A DNA stretch of 50,815 bases from Candidatus Obscuribacter sp. (GCA_021772095.1 JADYXR010000022.1:1-50815); one strand, 5' to 3'; numbered from the stretch's first letter, positions 32,430 to 42,341 are shown. Translations and numbers: made by a program. Notes: generated from the sequence alone by a model not told the origin.

Positions 32430-34487
32430 TTACCATCCATCGGTCTTTCCAAACGGCGAGATTTTGTTTTTTCGATCCAACCAAACTGCGAAAAAAACGA
32501 GCGCGGTTACGGATCCAGCAATGGTGGTTGCTGCCGCCAACGATCCCATGCCAGCTGACTGTGCCTGCGTGATCACGAAAGTATCAGTGTAGTAATTAGT
32601 CAGATTGAGCATGGTGCCTCCGAAGGCTGCCACAATCCCGGCTCGCCCGGCCAGCACTAACCACGCATCACCTGGTTTTCGTTGAGCATCAACATTCATC
32701 CGCCTTTTCGTGAAACCAACCGTCACGAAAAACAAAACGATCAGAAGCAATAGTGCGGTGCCGACCGGGCTTGATTCAACGGGGAAAATTAGCGGCGCCT
32801 TTATTAGCAGTGCACCCGCCACAAAACTGGCGACAACAGCCTGACGCCAGACGCGAAGTTGTTGAATTACCTGCTCGGAGGGCCCGCCTCTGGAGATCTG
32901 CGCATCGGTTGGAGGATAAAATGTAGCCTTCGGAATGGCGTTATACTTCATCCAGAACAACACTGACGCAGCCAATCCACAGAGAAGCACGCCGATGTAT
33001 GGAACTAGATAAGTCGGTTCCGTCGACACATGCGGCATCAAAACAAGCGAAGGAAGCATCACTGCATATGACACCATCTGCAACACCATCAAAAAGTTTT
33101 TAAAGTTCGTCGATTTGGCCTGAGGTTTAAACGCACTGGCAGCGAGAAACAATCCTAGACTGGCTCCGAACAACGCAACCGCATGCGGCCTAACAAATTC
33201 CGACGCATACCACGCAACAGCAAACGGCGAGCCGGTCTGCACTACCGAATTGGCAATAACCGCAATTGCGACAACAGCGAGGGAGATCGCAATCGCAACG
33301 TTTTTTCCGGAAGCTTTTTGCCTTCTCCGAGGACTGCGATTATCAAGACAAGCAGCCAGTTCTTCTCGAACTACGGTAGCCGATTCATACCGATTTTCAG
33401 GGCGTTTTTCTAAACATTTCAAGGCCATGAAGTCGAGATCTTTTAAAAGTTGATTTTCATCCGCCGCCGAGGTTGAGAGTTTAGACGGTTTTTCGCTCAA
33501 GTGACCGACGACAATCTTGACCGGATTCGGACTTGCAAATGGTGACTTGCCTGAGAGCATTTCGTATAGAACGCAACCGGCGGAGTAAATGTCCGAGCGC
33601 GACTCTAGCTCGGCGCCCTGGCATTGTTCCGGACTCATGTACAGAGGACTGCCGAGAAAGTCACCAGTTTGTGTGACACCGACCGTAGTGGCAGCATCGG
33701 GAACCGCATCTTTAGCGATTCCGAAATCCACCAGTTTAATTTGCTCCACTCCATCATTCGATTTAGCCAGAATGATGTTTCGCGGTTTCACATCACGATG
33801 AATCAAACCCGACTGATGGACGTGCTCTAGAGCGTCCATCACCTGGTCGAAAATCAATGCCGCGCGCGCAGAATCTAGACGTCCTTCCGATTCGATCAAT
33901 TGTGCGAGATTTACTCCGTCTACAAAATCCATGACGATATAAGGCGTTCCGTCGACCAGAGTACCGTGCTCATACACGGCGACCAAACCTGGATGATCGA
34001 GATTGATTGCGGCTTGCGCCTCTTTCTGAAATCGTTTCAGCGCTTGCAGATCGCTTACAAGAAATGAACGCAAAACTTTGATCGCAAATATTTTGTCGAG
34101 CGCAGGATCTTTTACTTTATAGACAAGACCCATGCCGCCCTCACCAATCAACTCCAGCGTTTCGTAACGACCGCCGAAGTCCGGAAGCGCGTCTTGTGCC
34201 AGGCTTGGTGTCAACGGTTTGGATGACGGTGAACTAAAGCAGGCTACTGAGGCTGATTTTGTCGAAGAGAATGTTGTTGAATTAGCGGACATCTGCGATT
34301 CGGATGGAGACGTTGACGCAGCTGGTGTCGATGCGGGTATCGACTCTGAATTGGAACTAGTTTCGGAAACTGGGGATTCGGACGACGGCGTATTACCATC
34401 GACGGATTCTTCCGAGACGCGGAGCAAGATTTTTTCTTTTTGATCGAACTTTTCAGGCGCCATAGTGCTGTCCGACGGTGAATCCAT
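32430..34487 (-). CDS. Ser/Thr protein kinase with polytopic membrane C-terminus
   Basis: This Hanks-type kinase has an intact-looking active site. From ATG 34487 the residues are: glycine loop GEGGMG (115-120), K137 (FAIKVL), catalytic loop HRDVKPRN (230-237), DFG (254-256) and MSPEQ. The N-terminal 100 residues are Ser/Thr/Glu-rich and disordered. After the kinase, about 280 residues contain roughly eight hydrophobic helices (from VAIAISLAVVAIAVIANSVV onward to VTALVFFAVWL), an unusual ending, since most bacterial kinases have one span plus a sensor. This suggests a membrane-embedded sensor or transporter-like module. The reading frame extends to TTG 34508. No phosphatase or substrate gene is adjacent. 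Confidence 0.85.
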   Translation of the reverse strand: MDSPSDSTMAPEKFDQKEKILLRVSEESVDGNTPSSESPVSETSSNSESIPASTPAASTSPSESQMSANSTTFSSTKSASVACFSSPSSKPLTPSLAQDALPDFGGRYETLELIGEGGMGLVYKVKDPALDKIFAIKVLRSFLVSDLQALKRFQKEAQAAINLDHPGLVAVYEHGTLVDGTPYIVMDFVDGVNLAQLIESEGRLDSARAALIFDQVMDALEHVHQSGLIHRDVKPRNIILAKSNDGVEQIKLVDFGIAKDAVPDAATTVGVTQTGDFLGSPLYMSPEQCQGAELESRSDIYSAGCVLYEMLSGKSPFASPNPVKIVVGHLSEKPSKLSTSAADENQLLKDLDFMALKCLEKRPENRYESATVVREELAACLDNRSPRRRQKASGKNVAIAISLAVVAIAVIANSVVQTGSPFAVAWYASEFVRPHAVALFGASLGLFLAASAFKPQAKSTNFKNFLMVLQMVSYAVMLPSLVLMPHVSTEPTYLVPYIGVLLCGLAASVLFWMKYNAIPKATFYPPTDAQISRGGPSEQVIQQLRVWRQAVVASFVAGALLIKAPLIFPVESSPVGTALLLLIVLFFVTVGFTKRRMNVDAQRKPGDAWLVLAGRAGIVAAFGGTMLNLTNYYTDTFVITQAQSAGMGSLAAATTIAGSVTALVFFAVWLDRKNKISPFGKTDGW

Positions 34488-34664
34488 TACCAATCTTACT
34501 AGATTCAAAGTTTTGCCCCAGACTATCGACGATTAATGCTAATTTGAATCGTTGAGATCTGATTTGCAATCGTTGATATCCGTTTCAAGATAGCGCTAGA
34601 ATCACAAAAGTCTAGTTCCATTAGCTACTCTGTTGAGTCAGTCTGGAACTTCGAGGATCTAATT

Positions 34665-34997
34665 TTGGTTGAAGATGTCGAACAACTTGCACTAAAACTT
34701 CGCCGCCGAGCGTTTGACGTTTTGGATGGCAGAGAGAGCTTGACGGCTTTTCTTGAGACGCTATGGCAACTCGATTCGCAAAAGCCGGACCTTCTAGAGA
34801 AAGTGGCGAAGCAACTGGAACAGGACAATGGTCGCTGGAGCGCCGCGTCCGCGCTGCCTGAAATCACCGTCGGGCGAGACAAGGCTGGACGAATCGGATT
34901 GATTACTTTTACGAGTACGGAACCAGGGCGCGAACAGCAGGGCGATTCAAAAAAGAATCCAATTGTCTGGTGTTCCAACCGTTCGGAATTGGCTTAG
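34665..34997 (+). CDS. hypothetical 110-residue protein
   Basis: The start is TTG 34665, with GAGG 10 bases upstream; no ATG lies in frame. The product is soluble, with an N-terminal helix pair (VEQLALKLRRRAFDVLDG, LTAFLETLWQLD) and a beta-rich end (RIGLITFTSTEPG). It lies divergent from the kinase at 32430-34487 and convergent with the GGDEF gene that ends at 35050. I recognise no family. Length and composition fit a real small protein, but an accidental frame cannot be excluded. Confidence 0.5.
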   Translation: MVEDVEQLALKLRRRAFDVLDGRESLTAFLETLWQLDSQKPDLLEKVAKQLEQDNGRWSAASALPEITVGRDKAGRIGLITFTSTEPGREQQGDSKKNPIVWCSNRSELA

Positions 34998-35049
34998 TCG
35001 ACCCGTCGGAAGTTCGATGCCAGAAGTTCGCGGAACCGCTTTTGCTTGC

Positions 35050-38000
35050 CTAGGCTTGCTTTTGTTCTTTCTGCAGGATCGACAAAAATATCTTGACAAG
35101 ACGAGCGTCCCAACGTTTTCCGGAGTCGGATTGAATCTGCCGAACCGACTCCTCGTGGGAAAGCGCTTCTCTGTATGGTCTGTCACTCGTCATCGCCACG
35201 TAGCAATCAACGAGCGATACGATTTGCGCCTCAACTGGAATATCGTGCCCGCGCAAACCGTTTGGATAGCCCTCGCCATCCCAATGTTCATGGCAGGCTT
35301 CAATTATCTGGGAAACCCTGTACAAAAGCTTGGCTGGCTCCAGTAATTTCGCGCCTACAGTCGGCGTCTGGTGAATCACGCCCAGTTCGGCTTCAGACAA
35401 CGGTCCTGGTTTCTTCAAAATGTCTTCGGGAATAGAAATTTTTCCGAGGTTGCTGAGCACAGCAGCGAGCGAAACTACCTCGGCATGCTCTTTCGACAAG
35501 TGCAACGAGGTCGCCATTTTACTGGCGTAGCCGTAGACTCGAGGCGATCGCTCCGGACCATACGCGTCTTTTTCTTCGAGCGTTTTGATTATCTGCGCGA
35601 GTATTCCGAGAATACCCTTGTCTGCCACCATTTCGAGATCGAACGCTGGAATAGTATCCAGTTTCAAATTCACATCCGCCTTCACAGGCACCTCGGCCGG
35701 TGCAGGCGCATTACCAGCAAATGGCACATATCTATCCTTGTCGACTTTCTCCTTCATGTCATCGGAGAACTCGACCTCACTGCCGCTCGGCATCAAGTCA
35801 TCGGCAACGGTGCAGACCTGGTCTCTGCCTCGGTGTTTCGCAAGGAACAAAGCTTTGTCCGCCAGTTCGAACAGACGTTCTTTATCGTCGGCATCACGCG
35901 GGAACACAGCTACGCCTAACGAGGCGGTGACGGTGCCGACGCCCTCGACATACTTCTCTCGAATTGATGTGCAAATCCGTTCTGCCACCATTCTGGCCCA
36001 CTTCAAATCTGTTTCTGGCAGAAGAACAACGAATTCCTCACCACCAAATCGGGCTACGGTGTCAACGTCGCGAATACTTTTCTTGAGGACGTTACCAATG
36101 TGTTTGATGGCATCATCACCATAATCGTGCCCCAGACTGTCATTGATGCGCTTGAGATAATCAAGGTCGATGATGATAAACGAGAACGGGTGGCCGAAAC
36201 GTTGATAACGATCGATTTCTTTGCTGAGCTGTCCTTCGAAATGCCGGCGGTTGTACAAACCCGTCATCGGGTCGGTGATCGATTCCAGTTCAACTTTGGC
36301 AAACAGCTCGGCGTGCGAGATCACAACGGCAACTCTGTCTGCAAGGTCGAGCACCATGTGCATATCTTTCTCAGGCAACTGTCTAATTTGCTGCTGTTCT
36401 TTTGACACCATGCATAGTGCAGCTTTAAAATTACCGGCGTAGAACAAAGGCACCATTGTCGCCGAGTTTCCGTTCAACTCTGCGGCGACGACGTCATCAA
36501 GCTGATCTTCGATTTCTGCTTTGGTCAAGAAAATGGTTTCGCCATCCTTCAGTCGATCTTTGCAGAGACTGAACAAATGTTCGCCAAGATTCTTTGGTTT
36601 ATCGTCCGGATTTTCCAGAGGCGAAAGTTTGCTATGACTGTCACCGCTTAGATTGTCTTCTCCAGCGACTTTTGAGCCTCTGAACATTTCGGCATTATTG
36701 TCATACAACGACGCAACGCACAATTTCAAATCGAAGAATTCGTGCAGCGCTTCCACCAGAGTTTCCATAATCTGGTCGGCGCGTTTCAATGCGTTTCTGA
36801 TTTCACTTGAAACTCTGTTGATCAGAGCGGCTCTTGCCTGATCGGATCTGATCTGCAGAATAGCCTGATCGGCGCGGATAACGTTGGACAAGTGGCCGGA
36901 AATAGTCAATCCCAGTTCTCTATCCTGCGGACGGAAATCAGGACGATCTTGAGAGCGATGCCAGAGACCGATTACGCCAAGGCGCGAACCTTCGGAGGTG
37001 AGCGGCAGAACAAGTGCCATGTCGTGCTTGAAAAACGGATCAGGTTTGCGAGTGAATTCAATATTGATCATTTTGCCGCGACCAGAATTGAATACTTCGA
37101 CGAATGGATTCGACTTATCGCTCAGATCGACAGCATCGGTCACAGAATGACGCGTTTGCGGTTCGAGTACGCTCTCTTCTTTGTTGTACAAATAAATTTC
37201 GGAATGGATAAAGCCCATGTGACGGGCTACCAACATGACTGACTTGACGAGTGAGTCTTTCGTACTCATACCGCGCGACTCGCGGAAGAGACTGGCGATC
37301 TCGTTGATCAGTTTCATTTCCTGCGCGTCCATTTCGATTTTCGATTGGTCGGCAGTTTGTTGAACTACAACAGCGAGCACTTCTGCAACTTTCTGGAGCA
37401 CAACGGCATCAATAGGGTTCCACTCACGCGGTCCCGTGCACTGTTGCAGTTCCAAAAATCCGAAGAATGTTCCACGTGAACGCAATTGTGCCATCAGTCT
37501 GGCTTGCACTCCGCCAAGTTCGATCAACGACGAAAGCGTAGGCGAGACTTTGTGCAGATTGGTATCACGGGCAGTGTTAGGGATACTGATGACCCCGACC
37601 CCGGTTTCATCCGGAAAGCGTGAGAGAAATTCGAACACCACTGCCATCGATTCGTGCGATGTCAGCTGGTTCTGCAAGAAACAATTGTGTCCACTCAACG
37701 CAAATTCGTTGGTCACTTTTAAGTGGTCACCTTCGATTCTCCAGATCAATCCGCGATCGGCGTTTGTGTTTATCGCCAACATTTCGATTGCGAATTGCAG
37801 AATCGATGACAAATCACTCTGGTGTCGAAGTCGTCCAATAATTTCGGAGATGATCGACTGTGCCGCAGGCGGCATCAGTGGCTGAGGTTCGCCGGAATCA
37901 TCAATGACGATTTTGTGCGATTCAAGGGTCAAGTCGCCATCGTCGACATCTATGTGCGTGACCGGTGGCACCGCAGGTGGTGCGGCGCTGATATCAGCGA

Positions 38001-38826
38001 ACATGCTGTTTGGAACTTCGAGCGACAGAATGCTGTCTTCGAATGTGGTCGAAGGACCGATTACGGCAGCCGGTCCGGTGTTGGAGGCCATCGGCATAAT
38101 GATGGCACCAGCTCCAGGAGGAGAGATGATACTGCCACCGTTTCCGCCACCTACACTGTCAAAGGCAATTGGTTGAATCTTCCCGAACGAAGTATCCATC
38201 GGCATCGGAGTCGGCACAAAAGAGTCTGGACCACCGACTCCGTGCAATGGATCGAGAATCAATCCTTGCTGAATCGGAGCTTTGACGATCGGCCAGGCCG
38301 ACCGCACCCGTTGCATGTACGGCGGCGCACTTCCGGAAGGACCAAGATTGGCGCGGGCATCTTCCAGGCGGTTACTTTCTGATAAATCGAGCTGCTGCCA
38401 CTTGGGCAAGAGCCGGTCAAATGCTTGTTTTACGAGCGCAGGTTCCATCGAGCCTGTGCACTGATACTTCTCGCCATCCGGCGATTCAAGCGCTTGTTGC
38501 CCGTAGACGACCAGGCAAAGTCCATGACTTTCGAGCAGAAAACACCATTCATCAGGCGGATCCAACCGGTCTTCTGAAAAAATAGAGACGCAATAGGCGT
38601 CGCGCATGAGCTCACGAAAACGAGAGCCGGCCGGCAATAGACGCGCGGCACTCTGCCTCGACCAATAGACGAGGACAGGTCTGAGACGCTCTTCTACCGC
38701 CAGTTGCTCAACTTGCCGCAAAAACGGCAAAAAGCTCTGGGGCGGGAGAATACTAAGAGGCAGTGCACCAGGACCACCCTGTTGCACGAGCATCATCTGC
38801 AGTTGTATCCGGCTCGGCTCCGCCAT
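35050..38826 (-). CDS. multi-sensor GAF/GGDEF protein with degenerate HD-GYP domain
   Basis: This 1258-residue signalling protein runs: an unassigned N-terminal domain (1-150), a disordered Pro/Gly-rich linker, about three GAF-like sensor regions (345-850), a GGDEF domain (850-1010) and an HD-GYP domain (1060-1258). The cyclase motif GGEEF (928-932) and the inhibitory-site RDVD five residues earlier are intact, so cyclic-di-GMP synthesis with product inhibition is expected. The HD-GYP domain keeps DGEGYPNGLRG (1183-1193), H1152 and D1207. However, the HD dyad is SN (1125-1126), the first ligand His is R1093, and HHE is CHE (1178-1180). Phosphodiesterase activity is therefore doubtful. The start ATG 38826 follows GGTTTAGG. 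Confidence 0.92.
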   Translation of the reverse strand: MAEPSRIQLQMMLVQQGGPGALPLSILPPQSFLPFLRQVEQLAVEERLRPVLVYWSRQSAARLLPAGSRFRELMRDAYCVSIFSEDRLDPPDEWCFLLESHGLCLVVYGQQALESPDGEKYQCTGSMEPALVKQAFDRLLPKWQQLDLSESNRLEDARANLGPSGSAPPYMQRVRSAWPIVKAPIQQGLILDPLHGVGGPDSFVPTPMPMDTSFGKIQPIAFDSVGGGNGGSIISPPGAGAIIMPMASNTGPAAVIGPSTTFEDSILSLEVPNSMFADISAAPPAVPPVTHIDVDDGDLTLESHKIVIDDSGEPQPLMPPAAQSIISEIIGRLRHQSDLSSILQFAIEMLAINTNADRGLIWRIEGDHLKVTNEFALSGHNCFLQNQLTSHESMAVVFEFLSRFPDETGVGVISIPNTARDTNLHKVSPTLSSLIELGGVQARLMAQLRSRGTFFGFLELQQCTGPREWNPIDAVVLQKVAEVLAVVVQQTADQSKIEMDAQEMKLINEIASLFRESRGMSTKDSLVKSVMLVARHMGFIHSEIYLYNKEESVLEPQTRHSVTDAVDLSDKSNPFVEVFNSGRGKMINIEFTRKPDPFFKHDMALVLPLTSEGSRLGVIGLWHRSQDRPDFRPQDRELGLTISGHLSNVIRADQAILQIRSDQARAALINRVSSEIRNALKRADQIMETLVEALHEFFDLKLCVASLYDNNAEMFRGSKVAGEDNLSGDSHSKLSPLENPDDKPKNLGEHLFSLCKDRLKDGETIFLTKAEIEDQLDDVVAAELNGNSATMVPLFYAGNFKAALCMVSKEQQQIRQLPEKDMHMVLDLADRVAVVISHAELFAKVELESITDPMTGLYNRRHFEGQLSKEIDRYQRFGHPFSFIIIDLDYLKRINDSLGHDYGDDAIKHIGNVLKKSIRDVDTVARFGGEEFVVLLPETDLKWARMVAERICTSIREKYVEGVGTVTASLGVAVFPRDADDKERLFELADKALFLAKHRGRDQVCTVADDLMPSGSEVEFSDDMKEKVDKDRYVPFAGNAPAPAEVPVKADVNLKLDTIPAFDLEMVADKGILGILAQIIKTLEEKDAYGPERSPRVYGYASKMATSLHLSKEHAEVVSLAAVLSNLGKISIPEDILKKPGPLSEAELGVIHQTPTVGAKLLEPAKLLYRVSQIIEACHEHWDGEGYPNGLRGHDIPVEAQIVSLVDCYVAMTSDRPYREALSHEESVRQIQSDSGKRWDARLVKIFLSILQKEQKQA

Positions 38827-39142
38827 TAGCCTAAACCTGGTCCCCTGTTTTGAAAGAGAGATATTCCGCCTTGAGGATTAAATACCACTGGTCTAAAAGA
38901 TCTAACCTGATGTATACAATGTGTTACCGGATGTCAAGAACAGCTTACTCAGCGGTTTTAAAAAAATTCGCTGAAGAAGCGCACTAAAAGCCATTCTCCA
39001 CAAACACCGTCCGCTGAGTCGAAGCCGCCATTCTAAACCAGCTGAGCCGGTATCGGCTGTCATAGAAATCATGTCGTGATAACATTGGACGTTTTGAACC
39101 CTTTGCCAACTGAAAACCCCACCTAAGCGGCGGCTCGAGCAC
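38827..39142. other. intergenic region, no gene supported
   Basis: This divergent promoter region lies between the GGDEF gene and the methyltransferase gene. No RNA, terminator or good promoter pair can be supported. A minus-strand frame (38902-39144) has no family features. Confidence 0.35.
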
Positions 39143-39835
39143 ATGACATTCGAGGACTTGATGAATCCGGAGACCAGAGAACGACTGGAAAACCTTCTGT
39201 CGTCCGACGTCTATCGCGATAATCTCGAATTCTGGGAACGCGCTTGGAATATGGTCAAAGAGCCATATACAAAGTTGCCGGACCTGGAGTATTTGAACAC
39301 GATTCCCGAGACCCTGACCAACCGCAGCGTGCGCTCGGTGCTGGATTTGGGCTGCGGAACCGGTTGGCTGGCAGTTTATCTGGCCAAGCAGGGATTCCAC
39401 GTCACCGGGCTCGACATCTCGCTTCACGCCATCAAATTGGCACGAGGATGGGCAGAGAAAGAGGACCTTGACATTCACTTCGACGTCGGCGACATCGCCG
39501 AATTGCCTTACCCAGACGCCACCTTCGACGCCGTGGTCGCCAACTCAATCTTCGAGCACTTCCCATTTGAAGTAGCTCAAGTCACCCTGCAAAAATTAAA
39601 GCGCATCCTCGTTCCGGGCGGCACATTTATCGGCTGCTTCGATAAAGTCGGCGGCGGTCCCGGCGAATATTACGAGTTGGCAGACCAAACACACGTCTAC
39701 ACCGACAAAGCGCGCAAAGGGATGCTGCTTCGGTACTATCAAGACGAAGATCTCAAGCAAATTCTGAACGGTTGGAAGATCGAAACGCTAAGAGAGCTGG
39801 AAACCGGAACGCGTTTCGTGGTTGCGTTCACCTAG
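39143..39835 (+). CDS. class I SAM-dependent methyltransferase
   Basis: This 230-residue protein has the Rossmann methyltransferase core: motif I VLDLGCGTGWLAVYLA (about 66-81), the acidic strand end VTGLDIS, GDIAELPYPDATFDAVVANSIFEHF (motif II-III), and GG-T-FIGCFDKVGGGPGEYYE. A helical N-terminus of about 60 residues precedes it. The last part ends FVVAFT. GGCGG is near ATG 39143. The substrate is unknown; the sequence is of the ubiE/MTase_11 style used for small molecules, lipids or sugars. It is divergent from the GGDEF gene. Confidence 0.88.
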   Translation: MTFEDLMNPETRERLENLLSSDVYRDNLEFWERAWNMVKEPYTKLPDLEYLNTIPETLTNRSVRSVLDLGCGTGWLAVYLAKQGFHVTGLDISLHAIKLARGWAEKEDLDIHFDVGDIAELPYPDATFDAVVANSIFEHFPFEVAQVTLQKLKRILVPGGTFIGCFDKVGGGPGEYYELADQTHVYTDKARKGMLLRYYQDEDLKQILNGWKIETLRELETGTRFVVAFT

Positions 39836-39953
39836 ATTCGAACGTTCGCAAAGACGCGGTTTATGTAATCGCAAACTTCGGGGCACCGGATGTGATGTCA
39901 GGCGAAAAATTGCCTGTGCACTTTATGCGGTATCACTTTTAGTTTCGAGCAAT

Positions 39954-40040
39954 CTTGTCGTTCAGACCTAACACGTGGTCGTCCGACCGCACCTGTCGTT
40001 CCCACCTGTCACTTGTCGTTCAGACGCCACCTGTCGTTCC
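39954..40040. repeat. interleaved short direct repeats
   Basis: CTTGTCGTTCAGAC occurs at 39954-39967 and 40012-40025. CACCTGTCGTTCC occurs at 39990-40002 and 40028-40040. All share TGTCGTTC. The cluster sits between the methyltransferase and PucR-type genes, at the 3' ends of both. It could be a regulator-binding cluster or a decayed tandem duplication. Confidence 0.6.
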
Positions 40041-40086
40041 GAACTATCGCTTTCAGGTTCGAATAATAGCTTATCTATCCAACCGA

Positions 40087-41769
40087 TTACTTTTCGTTTT
40101 GACCTTTCATCTCGCGGATCAGAAATGCAATTCGCAGATTGAGCAAAACTTCTTGTGAATCGATATCCACTTTTAATGTGTCGGCTATCTGTTCGAGCCG
40201 ATAACGCAAAGTGTGTCGGTGAATGAAAAGCGCTCGGGCAGCCGAGTTCAAGTTGGCGCCTTCTTTCAAATAGACTTTGAGCGTGTCGATTAATTCGCTT
40301 TCCCACTCCTCATCATATGCCTCCAGCATCGCCAGCGTTTCTTTGTAAAAACGATCGGCTTCAGGGTGATCGATGACGAGATAGAGCAAACGTTTTAAAC
40401 CAAGTTCGCCGTAACCGATTTGAAACTCACCATCACCGTGCATCATCGACCCGACGATAAGCGATTGACGCGCTTCTCGGTAGGCCTCCGAGAGTTCCAT
40501 CAGAGTGCTGACTTGCCGACCGGCACCAAGTTGAACCTGACATGGTCCATTGATTTCTTTGATTTTATTGACGAGCGTGGCGGCTTCTTCCTGCCATGTA
40601 GTTTCGTCACTTTCATTGAACTGGAATATATAGATTCGCGTCCCTTCGATCTCGACGCCGACCAACGGCTCTTCGGGAAAGCGCGGCTCGATTGACTCGT
40701 CATCACCTTCTAATAAGACTTGAACAGCGAATACAAAAAAGCCGTCACTGAGATCGAAGCCGAAATGTGTTTCGATTTTTTCCATGTCGGTCGCCGGAAG
40801 TCTGCGACCGGAAACTAGTTCTTTCAACAGATTTTTCTGAACAACCGAAAGACCGAAGTCACCTTTTAACTGATGGATGATATCAACGAGAGCCGCCATC
40901 GCAGCGGGCTGCAGGTACCAGATCATCGATTCATCGACATCTCCTGGTTTGGTAGTTACAGAAATATATCCAGCAATCGTATTGCCGGCGTAAAGCAGCG
41001 GCAGCGAAAGTCGGCGACCCAATTTTATAGGATACAAGAATGAATCAAAAACGCTTCGACTATCGCCACCACTCTTCAAATGACTGAGAGTCTCAAGCGC
41101 ATCGGCGGTCAGTTGCTTCTGCTGGCGAACAGGCGTGACGCCCATTCCGCGGGCGGACAGCAATTTAAAATCAGCGGTTTCGATTGCGACTGGACGAGAG
41201 AGCCACGAATGCAATTGATCGATCATCCCGTCAAGACCCTCTTCCAGCACCACGCTGAGAAGGATCGATTGAAGGCGCGCGCTGGCGGTTTTGGTTTCTT
41301 TTAAAAACGCAAGGCGAATATCTTCGACGATTTGCGTCGGATCACCGAACGCCGACATCATTACCAGAGGCACTTCATTCTCGCGGCAGGCAGCCACGAG
41401 AGCCTCGATCGACGGATCGGACGCGAGGGAAGAAACCGCTTTGGCAATCACCTGAGTCGGGCCGGTGTCAGAACGCAGAGCACCGCTATCAGTACCACCA
41501 CTTGGTTTCGGTTTTTCTGTTTCGACTTGCGAGATTAAGGTGATGCCCGCCAGACCGTCGATTTCAGGCAGAATTTTCAAAGAAAGAAAATTTTCTTTGG
41601 TCAAAACGATCAAACTGCCAGGCGAAGCTGGCGGCTCAAGCTGCATGGCCACTTGCACGACGGGGTTATCGAGGAAGTCGTCGCCCCAGACAAGCTGCGC
41701 TTCGGCCATCGCCTCGGTTGCAAGGAGTTGGCGAAAAGTGGGTTGATGTGAGCAGGATAGTCGTTCCAT
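40087..41769 (-). CDS. PucR/CdaR-family transcriptional regulator
   Basis: PucR/CdaR regulators sense a catabolic substrate and bind DNA with a C-terminal helix-turn-helix. The 560-residue protein has an N-terminal PucR-like domain (about 10-160), a GAF-like middle (about 165-310), the GGDEF-like CdaR region (about 330-470), and the C-terminal helix-turn-helix: LKVYLKEGANLNSAARALFI followed by HRHTLRYRLEQIADTL. That last motif is diagnostic. It may control its own promoter or distant genes; no purine or sugar catabolic gene is next to it. The start is ATG 41769, with no clear ribosome site. It is divergent from the HU gene. Confidence 0.87.
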   Translation of the reverse strand: MERLSCSHQPTFRQLLATEAMAEAQLVWGDDFLDNPVVQVAMQLEPPASPGSLIVLTKENFLSLKILPEIDGLAGITLISQVETEKPKPSGGTDSGALRSDTGPTQVIAKAVSSLASDPSIEALVAACRENEVPLVMMSAFGDPTQIVEDIRLAFLKETKTASARLQSILLSVVLEEGLDGMIDQLHSWLSRPVAIETADFKLLSARGMGVTPVRQQKQLTADALETLSHLKSGGDSRSVFDSFLYPIKLGRRLSLPLLYAGNTIAGYISVTTKPGDVDESMIWYLQPAAMAALVDIIHQLKGDFGLSVVQKNLLKELVSGRRLPATDMEKIETHFGFDLSDGFFVFAVQVLLEGDDESIEPRFPEEPLVGVEIEGTRIYIFQFNESDETTWQEEAATLVNKIKEINGPCQVQLGAGRQVSTLMELSEAYREARQSLIVGSMMHGDGEFQIGYGELGLKRLLYLVIDHPEADRFYKETLAMLEAYDEEWESELIDTLKVYLKEGANLNSAARALFIHRHTLRYRLEQIADTLKVDIDSQEVLLNLRIAFLIREMKGQNEK

Positions 41770-41987
41770 ATTTATTCCGTTGTCTCTAGTTTAGCGCGTT
41801 GATTGACCTCGGCGTGCATAATGACAACCGCACATGTACCGAAACCCCTATACGATCAGGGCTTTCCGTATATCTGAATTTGGAAAATTTCAGGAAAAGC
41901 GCACCAACGGGTTGTATAGCGCGCAGCGTGGTGATAACATTCGACCTCGGAAACCCACTCTGTGGCTTTTATATTGGAGGAAACAGT

Positions 41988-42341
41988 ATGAACCGTGCTG
42001 AATTGATCAGCGAAATCGCCGAACTTACAGGTCAAGCAAAAACCCAGGTAAGTACGACTCTCAGCGCCTTCCTGCACACCGTCACTGGTGCCGTGCAAAA
42101 AGGTGAAAAAGTAACCCTCGTAGGCTTCGGTACTTTCGAGCGCCGCACACGCCAAGCCAGAACTGGCCGTAACCCACGTACCCTTGCTCCTCTCAAAATT
42201 CCTGCGAGCAAAGTGCCTGCGTTCAGAGCTGGACAAGAGCTGAAAGACATCGTCAACGGCAAATCAAAAACCAAGACATGGCAAGCTCCTGGCGCTAACA
42301 AAAGCACCAAGAAAAAAGCAGCTGCTAAAAAGCGTCGCTAA
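41988..42341 (+). CDS. hup: HU-family DNA-binding protein with lysine-rich tail
   Basis: HU bends and compacts DNA in the nucleoid. From ATG 41988 it has 117 residues; GGAGG lies 7 bases upstream. The HU fold is clear: MNRAELISEIAELTG, VGFGTFERRTRQARTGRNP, and the arm region VPAFRAGQELKDIVNG. After residue 90 comes a basic tail (SKTKTWQAP...KSTKKKAAAKKRR) like a histone H1 or a cyanobacterial/Deinococcus extension, which ordinary HU lacks. An open frame continues upstream to 41799 but has no ribosome site or family match. A strong terminator follows. Confidence 0.95.
   Translation: MNRAELISEIAELTGQAKTQVSTTLSAFLHTVTGAVQKGEKVTLVGFGTFERRTRQARTGRNPRTLAPLKIPASKVPAFRAGQELKDIVNGKSKTKTWQAPGANKSTKKKAAAKKRR

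Noticed and set aside
38902..39144. 80-residue minus-strand frame in the divergent promoter region
   Set aside because: It overlaps the methyltransferase start and shows no domain or start signal.
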